Origin: a bacterium
GTDB lineage: Bacteria > Auribacterota > UBA3054 > B51-G9
DNA length: 8,538 bases
Assembly: GCA_029939815.1 (NCBI GenBank)
Contig: JAOZSF010000016.1
Span: 5,208-13,745 of the forward strand
Reading direction: 5' to 3'
In this document: positions 1 to 6,001 of the stretch, one piece after another
How positions within the stretch are numbered: position 1 is the first letter of the stretch
How the letters are laid out: every line of letters begins with the position of its first letter
Program-made: the position numbers and the translations under genes
Notes under the pieces: model-generated
Told to the model about the DNA's origin: nothing
What the model saw: the letters and a program-made list of their open reading frames with translations, nothing else
Databases searched by the model: none

Positions 1-1
1 T

Positions 2-55
2 AAATCCGATTGGGATCCTGACCCGCGTGTTCGTGAAGAGCGTGGAATCCAGTAA
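2..55 (+). CDS. Possible C-terminal end of an upstream gene (partial)
   Basis: The first 50 bases are richer in G and C than the DNA that follows. In the frame starting at base 2 they encode a charged tail, KSDWDPDPRVREERGIQ, ending at a TAA at 53-55. The composition drops sharply to AT-rich, repeat-like DNA immediately after this stop, as expected at a gene end. I do not recognise the protein. Caution: the frame starting at base 3 is also open (stop at 63-65), and so are reverse frames, because the piece is very short. The call rests only on composition and on the plausible hydrophilic tail. Confidence 0.3.
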   Translation, partial: KSDWDPDPRVREERGIQ

Positions 56-114
56 GACGAATTGAATATCCAATAATCAACACGGAACGCCCAATTATTA
101 AAGTAAAGACCATT

Positions 115-149
115 ATCCATTAATCCAACAATCCATTAATCCAACAATC
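115..149. repeat. Octamer tandem repeat just upstream of purB
   Basis: Two perfect copies of the 16-base unit atccattaatccaaca lie head to tail at 115-130 and 131-146, followed by a truncated atc. Each 16-mer is itself two related octamers (atccatta and atccaaca), so the tract is four alternating octamers. It ends three bases before the purB ATG and occupies the place where a ribosome-binding site would sit. No Shine-Dalgarno-like sequence is present. Any role in expression is unknown; such a tract could change length by slippage. Confidence 0.85.
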
Positions 150-152
150 TCT

Positions 153-1583
153 ATGTTTTCTTCTTACCAAAATCCGCTCTCAGAGCGCTATTCAAGTTCA
201 CGCATGACAGAAATTTTCTCTTCACAAACACGCTATGAAAAATGGCGGGAGTTGTGGATTGCCCTTGCCGAATCCGAACGCGAACTTGGTATTTCTATCA
301 CAAAAAAACAAATTGCCGAGTTAAAAAAATATGTCTCTGACATAGATTTTGATGAAGTAAGCAAAATCGAGCGCGAGGTCCGGCACGATGTCATGGCTCA
401 CGTTCTTGCATACGGTAAAAAAGCAAAATCGGCGGCATCGATTATTCATCTCGGCGCGACAAGTTGTTTTGTTACAGATAACGCTGATCTGATTATTTAT
501 CGCGACGCTTTAAGATTAGTAAGCGACAGACTTGTTGACACAATAAGAACCTTATCGAAATTTGTTCGTAAAGAAGCATCAAGACCCGCTCTCGGTTACA
601 CGCATCTTCAGCCGGCACAACTTACAACTGTAGGCAAGCGTGCCTCTTTGTGGCTTCAGGATTTGCAGCTTGATTACGAACATCTCACTTTTGTGCTTAA
701 TCATTTAAAATTTAGAAGTATCAAAGGAGCAACAGGCTCGCAGGCAAGTTTTTTGGAATTATTCAAAGGGGACCATAAAAAAGTTAAACAATTGGAACAA
801 AAGATAACTAAAAAGTTTAATTTTAAATCTTTTTACGCAGTCGGCGGACAAACATATCCAAGAAAAGTTGACGCGGAAATCCTTGCCGCATTAACCGGTA
901 TCGCAGTATCTGTAAGTAAAATGACTAACGATATCCGCTATTTACAAAGTGTTCGCGAACTTGAAGAACCTTTTGCAAAAAAACAAATAGGTTCTTCGGC
1001 TATGGCTTACAAAAGAAATCCCATGCGGTGCGAAAGAGCTGATTCTCTCGCCCGCCTTGTTCTTTCTCTTGCTACTTCGCCTCAAATGACAGCTGCAACG
1101 CAATTTCTTGAACGTACTTTAGACGACTCCGCAAATCGTCGAATTGCAATTCCCGAAGCTTTTCTAGCAACTGATGCGATACTTTTAATCGTAGAAAATA
1201 TTGCCGGAGGACTAACTGTTTATCCTGAAATTGTTGCGCAGCGGGTAAATGAAAATCTTCCCTTTATAGCCACTGAACCTATTCTAATGCTTGCAGTTTC
1301 CAAAGGCAAAAGCAGACAGGACGTTCACGAAAGAATTAGAATTCACTCAATGGCTGCAACACAAAAGATTCGCAAAGGACAAAAAAATAATCTTGTGGAA
1401 CTTATGGCTAACGATCCGGAAATAGGGCTATCACTTGAAGAAATCAAAAATGAACTAAACCCGAAAAGGTGCGTTGGTCGTGCTCCGGAACAAACTAAAG
1501 AATATTTAAGCAGCGAAGTTGCACCGTTACTTCGTAAATACCGCCGTTTTTTCCCGACAGATAAAACTATTGTAAAATATTAA
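153..1583 (+). CDS. purB: Adenylosuccinate lyase, eukaryote-type (PurB/ADSL)
   Basis: PurB splits succinylaminoimidazole-carboxamide ribotide (SAICAR) to AICAR and adenylosuccinate to AMP, releasing fumarate each time; it acts twice in cytoplasmic purine synthesis. The 476-residue protein follows human ADSL along its whole length: an N-terminal SSYQNPLSERY segment, RHDVMAH (77-83), IIHLGATSC (97-105), the catalytic histidine in GYTHLQPAQLTTVGKR (H151), GQTYPRKVD (232-240), the flexible signature loop GSSAMAYKRNPMR with the active-site serine pair 281-282, and ERTLDDSANRR (320-330). This is the human-like branch, not the shorter Bacillus type. One detail differs: the proline usual after SSAM is Ala285. 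The ATG at 153 matches the start of the family; no Shine-Dalgarno precedes it. The phosphatase gene follows after one base, suggesting co-transcription. Confidence 0.97.
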   Translation: MFSSYQNPLSERYSSSRMTEIFSSQTRYEKWRELWIALAESERELGISITKKQIAELKKYVSDIDFDEVSKIEREVRHDVMAHVLAYGKKAKSAASIIHLGATSCFVTDNADLIIYRDALRLVSDRLVDTIRTLSKFVRKEASRPALGYTHLQPAQLTTVGKRASLWLQDLQLDYEHLTFVLNHLKFRSIKGATGSQASFLELFKGDHKKVKQLEQKITKKFNFKSFYAVGGQTYPRKVDAEILAALTGIAVSVSKMTNDIRYLQSVRELEEPFAKKQIGSSAMAYKRNPMRCERADSLARLVLSLATSPQMTAATQFLERTLDDSANRRIAIPEAFLATDAILLIVENIAGGLTVYPEIVAQRVNENLPFIATEPILMLAVSKGKSRQDVHERIRIHSMAATQKIRKGQKNNLVELMANDPEIGLSLEEIKNELNPKRCVGRAPEQTKEYLSSEVAPLLRKYRRFFPTDKTIVKY

Positions 1584-1584
1584 A

Positions 1585-2043
1585 ATGAATTCTAATCCCC
1601 TTCATTATTTTGAAATTAGAAATATTGGTGGATGTGCAATGCCGCGTTCGCTCAATGATATTCAATGGTTGAAAAATAAAAACATTTCTGCAATTCTAAC
1701 TTTAATAAAGAAACAGTTGCCTGCAGAATGGCTTGACGATTTTATTTCTCTTCATATTCCCGTTCAGGACTTTTGTCCGCCGACAATTGAGCAGTTAAAC
1801 CTCTGTGTTGATTTCTTAAAGAATTGTTTAAAAGCCGATAAAAAACCGGTTGTTCATTGTATGATGGGATACGGCAGGACAGGAACCATTCTTGCCGCTT
1901 ATTTAATTTCACAAGGAACGACCGCTGAAGAAGCCATCGCGGAAGTTCGTCGAAAACGTCCCGGCGCAATAGAAACTTACGAGCAGGAAGACATTTTGTA
2001 TGAATATGAGGCCATAATCTCATCTTCAAAATCCGGTGACTAA
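1585..2043 (+). CDS. DUSP23-like dual-specificity protein phosphatase
   Basis: A 152-residue cysteine-dependent phosphatase of the small, single-domain DUSP23/VHZ type, presumably cytoplasmic as no signal or membrane segment is visible. The P-loop HCMMGYGRTGT (91-101) has the CX5R motif with nucleophile C92 and R98. The general-acid loop is QDFCPP with D62. Downstream, RRKRPGAIETYEQE (122-135) closely resembles the corresponding DUSP23 segment, and the N-terminal GGCAMPRSLNDIQWL matches the GLALPR region of the human protein. The family removes phosphate from Tyr and Ser/Thr of proteins; some related bacterial enzymes act on other phosphoesters, and the substrate here cannot be told. It starts one base after purB and stops six bases before the next gene, so it is the middle gene of a probable operon. 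No Shine-Dalgarno; an A-rich leader precedes the ATG. Confidence 0.92.
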   Translation: MNSNPLHYFEIRNIGGCAMPRSLNDIQWLKNKNISAILTLIKKQLPAEWLDDFISLHIPVQDFCPPTIEQLNLCVDFLKNCLKADKKPVVHCMMGYGRTGTILAAYLISQGTTAEEAIAEVRRKRPGAIETYEQEDILYEYEAIISSSKSGD

Positions 2044-2049
2044 AATAAA

Positions 2050-3852
2050 ATGAAAAAGTATTTATCTGAAAATAGTTCTAATAAACTTGCTTTGCCGGTA
2101 TTTTTTCTCATTTTATTTCTTGCCGTTATCGCTTTCCTGCCGAGTTTTACATCATCGTTTCATCTTGATGATTATAACCAAATTGTAAATGCAAATTTAG
2201 AAAATATTTCCCCCGCCAAGATTATTAAATCTTATCCGGCAACCCGATGGCTGGTTTTTTTAAGTTTAAAAGCTAATGCGACAATTCACGGCTACGATGT
2301 TTTTGGTTACCATCTTGTAAATTTTATTCTTCATCTTATTTCAGTTTTTCTGGTTTTTAAAATTACAGAATTGCTTTTCTTTTTTATTAGAAAAAATTAT
2401 CCGGCGGCTGTTTTCTTTCTTTCTCCAAAACTTGCAGCTTTGTTTGCTGCAGCCGTTTTTGCGGTGCATCCTCTTCAATCCCAACCGGTTATTTATATTA
2501 CCCAACGACTAATGTTAAGCGCTTCTCTCTGTTATTTATTAGCAATGTTCAGCCTTGCACGCGGTTATTTACCGGGAAAATCAAAGTTTGCCGGGTGGAT
2601 TGGCGCAGTTGCCGCTTTTCTTATTGGAGCTTTTTGTAAAGAAATAATAGTCACGCTGCCTGTAATTTTAATTTTACTGACATGGATTTTTCTTCAACCT
2701 CCTGATTTTAAATCGTGGACAAAAAAAAATTGGTTTCTAACTATTGGACTTTCTATTTTTATTATTGCTATTCCGGCAGTTATTTTTATGAATATCATTA
2801 AATGGGATTTTCATCAGCTAAGACACGCGTGGAATTCAATGGGTGGCGCTTTATATGTTAATACCCCAGGTTTGAACCGCTATACTTATGTTTTAACACA
2901 GGCGAAAGTGCTGTTAAAATATATTGGACTTTTCTTCTTCCCGATTGGATTTCAAATTGATCCTGATGTGAAGTTATGTGCATCATGGTTTTCTCCCGCT
3001 TTTTTACTTTCTTCATTTACAATTTTCTTTTTACTTGTAATTGCGTGGTTTTTAAGAAAAATAGCGCCGTTAATTTTATGGGGTCTGCTGTTTTATTTTA
3101 TCGTTATGCTGCCCCAGTCAAGTATTATTCCGACACCGGATCTCATGTTTGAGCACAGGGCTTATCTTGGTGTTGCCGGACTTATATGGGCTTTTTTAGG
3201 TATTGTTTGCTTATTTACCAGATATGTTCATTATAAAAGTGTTAAATTTTTTATAAGAAGCTGTGCGGTGGTTCTTATTTTATTTCTCGCTTTGCTGACT
3301 TATAACCGCTCAACGGCCTGGAAAACCGAACTTTCATTATGGGCGGATGCTTACAGTAAATCGCCTAAAAAATCTCGCGTTGTGAATAATTACGTAAATG
3401 CTTTATTGAATAATAATGATGAATCAAACGCAATAATTATTTTAGAAAAGAAATTAAACAGTTCTGAAAGTGTTCCTCCTTTTCTAATTACAACTCTCGC
3501 GAATATTTACGCGCGTAACAATGAATTGGAAAAAGCATATAAACTTTATTTTCAGTCTTTAAAAGCAGATTATACAAACCCGGAAACAAGATATAATCTC
3601 GCGCTTATTTCACATGCACGCGGAGATCATAAAAAAGCTCTTTATCATGCAAGAACTTTATGGAAGCTTTATCCGGAAAATGCTGATACATATTATTTAC
3701 TCGGTGTAATACATGCGCCATATGAAAACGAATTTACAGCAGCTACAAATTGCCTTTCGGTTTCTCTTAATAAAGATCCGGATGGTGAAAACGCTGCATC
3801 AGCTAAAACTTTAATGAAAATGCTGATAAAATCAAAAGAAAAAAAGAAATAG
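2050..3852 (+). CDS. Polytopic GT-C/TMTC-like membrane protein with C-terminal TPRs
   Basis: This 600-residue inner-membrane protein has about 11-12 hydrophobic helices between residues 14 and 417, then a soluble tail with tetratricopeptide-like repeats at about 475-575 (for example LANIYARNNELEKAYKLYFQSLKADYTNP). The plan is that of bacterial relatives of the TMTC/PMT glycosyltransferases, which move sugars from a polyprenyl carrier to proteins or other acceptors on the outer side of the membrane. Supporting motifs are the acidic pair D40-D41 in the first outer loop (FHLDDYN), HPLQSQPVIYITQR (140-153), CKE (196-198) and PDLMFEHRAYL (363-373); the last two conserved blocks are typical of TMTC-like proteins. 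Donor and acceptor are unknown, and no glycan gene cluster surrounds it. It starts six bases after the phosphatase stop, without a Shine-Dalgarno sequence, and is the last gene of the + strand run. Confidence 0.85.
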   Translation: MKKYLSENSSNKLALPVFFLILFLAVIAFLPSFTSSFHLDDYNQIVNANLENISPAKIIKSYPATRWLVFLSLKANATIHGYDVFGYHLVNFILHLISVFLVFKITELLFFFIRKNYPAAVFFLSPKLAALFAAAVFAVHPLQSQPVIYITQRLMLSASLCYLLAMFSLARGYLPGKSKFAGWIGAVAAFLIGAFCKEIIVTLPVILILLTWIFLQPPDFKSWTKKNWFLTIGLSIFIIAIPAVIFMNIIKWDFHQLRHAWNSMGGALYVNTPGLNRYTYVLTQAKVLLKYIGLFFFPIGFQIDPDVKLCASWFSPAFLLSSFTIFFLLVIAWFLRKIAPLILWGLLFYFIVMLPQSSIIPTPDLMFEHRAYLGVAGLIWAFLGIVCLFTRYVHYKSVKFFIRSCAVVLILFLALLTYNRSTAWKTELSLWADAYSKSPKKSRVVNNYVNALLNNNDESNAIIILEKKLNSSESVPPFLITTLANIYARNNELEKAYKLYFQSLKADYTNPETRYNLALISHARGDHKKALYHARTLWKLYPENADTYYLLGVIHAPYENEFTAATNCLSVSLNKDPDGENAASAKTLMKMLIKSKEKKK

Positions 3853-3881
3853 TTATTCGATAATCGTTATTTGTTATTTGG

Positions 3882-3902
3882 ACACAACTTAGGATGTGTT
3901 TT
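3882..3902 (+). terminator. Weak hairpin with T-run after the TPR gene
   Basis: Bases acaca (3882-3886) pair with tgtgt (3895-3899) around an 8-base loop and run directly into TTTT (3899-3902). The position, 30 bases after the stop of the + strand operon, suits a rho-independent terminator. However, the stem has only five pairs and just two of them are G-C, so it may be chance. Confidence 0.25.
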
Positions 3903-3917
3903 AAAAAGACAACTACT

Positions 3918-3955
3918 TAGTCGGCCCTTAAAAAGTTAAATTTGAGGGACGACTA
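3918..3955. terminator. 15-bp inverted repeat between convergent genes, probable bidirectional terminator
   Basis: The arms are tagtcggcccttaaa (3918-3932) and tttgagggacgacta (3941-3955). They pair over 15 positions with one G-A mismatch and one G-U pair, leaving an 8-base loop. The right arm includes the stop codon of the MalG-type permease, read on the - strand (3953-3955). It lies between two genes that converge, where a terminator serving both directions is expected. On the - strand a T-rich run (gtcttttt) follows only about 7 bases beyond the stem, and on the + strand there are only three T. The structure is clear; its function as a terminator is inferred. Confidence 0.6.
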
Positions 3956-5893
3956 TTTAAATGTCGGGATAACAATTCCTCTTAAAATTACTCTCTGGCA
4001 AAGAATAAAAACTATCAAAGTCGGAATCGCACTGAGAACAAGTGAAGCCATAATCATAAAGTTACCGTACTCCTGCTGGAACTGATAAAGGAAGACCATT
4101 AAAGTCCACATACTTTTATCCTGACAAACAAGAAAAGCAAACATAAACGCTCCGTAAGCTCCTGTAAAAGCACCGAGAGCCATAACCGCAAGAATAGGTT
4201 TGCACAGCGGTAATGTAATAGAATAAAACATTTTCCATTCTGATGCTCCGTCAATTAAAGCAGCTTCATAAAGTTCCGGTGGCAAACTGTCAAAGAATCC
4301 TTTCAAAAGAAAAATTCCAAATCCGTTAGCAAGTCCAGGCAGCACCAGTGCGCCAAAAGTGTTTAATAATCCAAGGTCACGAATCATAAGAAAATTCGGT
4401 ATCATCGCTACTTCAGCCGGGAAAGCCATTGTGGCAAGAAAGAAAATCAGAATTTTATTGGCGTAAGTCAGGCGGAACCTGGAAAGCGCGTAAGCCGCCA
4501 TTGGATTTATTGTAAGCGAGCTCGCTATGCACAAAACAATAAAAATAAGGGTCACCCATAATGAATGTCCGTGAAGAGCAATATAATTTATAACGGTAGA
4601 ATAGTTTCCAAAAATATATGTACGCATAATTTGCTTATGTTTTTTCACAAAATCGTAAAACATAATATCAGGAATTGGAAATAATTCAATTTCATCAAAC
4701 GATTTATACAGCCGACCCATTACATAAGTTGGTCCGTAAGCCTCGTTTAATTTATCAATATTACCGTTATAACGTTTTTTCAGGAAATTTTTATATTCTT
4801 TTATAGGAGACCAGATTTTTACTTCATTAAATTTTCGAACATAAACCGGGAGTCCGTTCGTTCCAAGTTTCATTTGATTGATATATCTTGTCCACAGCGC
4901 GTAATGTTGAGTATTAGTTGGAAATCTTTCTGCCGGAGGATAAATTTCACAATATTTTTTGAAGGAATATTTTCTTGATTTTTCCGGTATTTCGTCATAA
5001 ATTTCTTTTAAGAATTTATTCCAGGTGTTTGTTTTTGTATGTAATTCATAATACATGGAATTACATTTTTCAAAAACAAATTTTTCTATGTCTTCACGCG
5101 GAGTAACGCCAAATTTTATTGCGTCATCAAGATAAACGTCTACTAAACTATTAAGATTTGTCCCATAAGTGTCGTTAAATCTTTCAATCGAAATATAAAG
5201 AAATCTTGTGAACTTCCACCATTCCATTTCCATCGGATACGGATAAGCTAAGGTGGGGTCAAGAGTTGATTTCCATTCCGTCCAATCACGCCATTGAGGA
5301 GTATCCGGTACCGACCACAAACGCCACCAGTACGAATCTCTAAGATGCCATATATCGCTAAAATCATCGTAATAAGTTCCCTGCGCCCGATTAAGTTTTT
5401 CAATGTTATCCGAATATTTTTTCTTTAGAAAATTTTGATATTTGGTACTGTTTACAAACGGTGTATAAAACAGCCGCATGGTCTGCCAGTTAAAATACGG
5501 CCGCCAATAGTAACATGGAATTGTACGCATATAAACCCGCCAGTCAGCAGAAATTCTTGCAAGTTGGTTTGTATCACGTTTGAACAGCGGCTCAAGCTCT
5601 TTTAATTTAATGTCTTCCGCTCCGAACCATTCGCCGTGGTTAAACAAAAAAGGCAGTTCCTCCTGATGTTCCGCTTCAACCATATATTTTCTGAACTGTT
5701 CGCGCTGATCATATAAATATTTTGGTACAAGACGAAAATCATTCCAGTCCGCGTTACTTGTAATAGAATTCGCAAGCATAAGCGAAAACGGATAAATCAT
5801 CGTTAGCCCGCCGCCTACGAGTAATCCGTAAAACAAAGCGAGCAAAAGACGAACTTTCCAGGATTTTCTTCCTACTTTAGCAATTAAAGGCAT
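3953..5893 (-). CDS. MalG-type sugar ABC permease with a ~380-residue outer insertion
   Basis: This is the inner-membrane permease subunit of a CUT1-type ABC importer. TM1 is at about 15-42, preceded by basic residues. The C-terminal core from about 445 carries TM2-TM6 and the EAA loop that docks on the ATPase: LYEAALIDGASEWKMFYSITLP (541-562), with key residues E543, A544, D548 and G549. At 646 residues it is more than twice the usual 270-300. The excess lies between TM1 and TM2 (residues about 50-430), a Trp/Tyr-rich soluble region that should face outward. This region contains repeated FLxxxY..nIxxLNxxyGTxY motifs. The ATG at 5893 gives a proper basic N-terminus plus TM1; the leader is A/T-only with no Shine-Dalgarno. 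It follows the receptor-permease fusion gene by 108 bases and pairs with it as the MalG-like half. Substrate unknown. Confidence 0.9.
   Translation of the reverse strand: MPLIAKVGRKSWKVRLLLALFYGLLVGGGLTMIYPFSLMLANSITSNADWNDFRLVPKYLYDQREQFRKYMVEAEHQEELPFLFNHGEWFGAEDIKLKELEPLFKRDTNQLARISADWRVYMRTIPCYYWRPYFNWQTMRLFYTPFVNSTKYQNFLKKKYSDNIEKLNRAQGTYYDDFSDIWHLRDSYWWRLWSVPDTPQWRDWTEWKSTLDPTLAYPYPMEMEWWKFTRFLYISIERFNDTYGTNLNSLVDVYLDDAIKFGVTPREDIEKFVFEKCNSMYYELHTKTNTWNKFLKEIYDEIPEKSRKYSFKKYCEIYPPAERFPTNTQHYALWTRYINQMKLGTNGLPVYVRKFNEVKIWSPIKEYKNFLKKRYNGNIDKLNEAYGPTYVMGRLYKSFDEIELFPIPDIMFYDFVKKHKQIMRTYIFGNYSTVINYIALHGHSLWVTLIFIVLCIASSLTINPMAAYALSRFRLTYANKILIFFLATMAFPAEVAMIPNFLMIRDLGLLNTFGALVLPGLANGFGIFLLKGFFDSLPPELYEAALIDGASEWKMFYSITLPLCKPILAVMALGAFTGAYGAFMFAFLVCQDKSMWTLMVFLYQFQQEYGNFMIMASLVLSAIPTLIVFILCQRVILRGIVIPTFK
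4688..5440 (-). repeat. Protein-level repeats in the MalG-type insertion (GH42-like motif)
   Basis: Within the outer insertion of the permease, residues 152-182 (FLKKKYSDNIEKLNRAQGTY then DDFSDI) and 367-402 (FLKKRYNGNIDKLNEAYGPTY then KSFDEI) are clearly related. A weaker copy is at 229-254 (RFLYISIERFNDTYGTNLNS then LVDV). The shared pattern is F-L-x3-Y, I-x2-L/F-N-x2-Y/Q-G, then an acidic D-I/V end. It resembles the family pattern 'WL+.+Y.tl..LN.aWGT.fWs' of GH42 beta-galactosidases, from memory of that family. Catalytic residues of an enzyme are not apparent. Confidence 0.7.
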
Positions 5894-5953
5894 AGTATTT
5901 ATTTATTAATTAACTATTTATTATTTATCACTTATTAGCGGGCGGAACAGATA

Positions 5954-5995
5954 CATCGACCAGTTACCGTTTACTGACCACGGGCTACGGGTTAC
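5954..5995. repeat. Six degenerate heptamers between the two permease genes
   Basis: Read on the - strand, six successive 7-base units all begin with GT: gtaaccc, gtagccc, gtggtca, gtaaacg, gtaactg, gtcgatg (5995 down to 5954). The consensus is about GTAACCG. Next to it, 5894-5936 is nearly pure A/T made of taaat-like units up to the MalG-type start codon. Together they fill the 108-base gap between the genes. I see no promoter or terminator that I can defend in the gap. The heptamers are probably a decayed tandem repeat. Confidence 0.6.
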
Positions 5996-6001
5996 GGATT
6001 T

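Noticed and set aside
115..149. CRISPR array
   Set aside because: Units are 8/16 bases, directly adjacent, without spacers and not near cas genes.
56..152. Promoter for the purB operon
   Set aside because: A TTGAAT at 62-67 has no fitting -10 box at 16-18 bases; the AT-rich repeats make chance matches likely, so no promoter is called.
153..1583. Argininosuccinate lyase or fumarase instead of PurB
   Set aside because: These share the GSSxMxxKxNP fold signature, but the flanking blocks (RHDVMAH, GQTYPRKVD, ERTLDDSANRR) are specific for adenylosuccinate lyase.
1742..2029. Open frame on the - strand (95 residues)
   Set aside because: Antisense to the DUSP23-like gene, whose catalytic motifs are certain.
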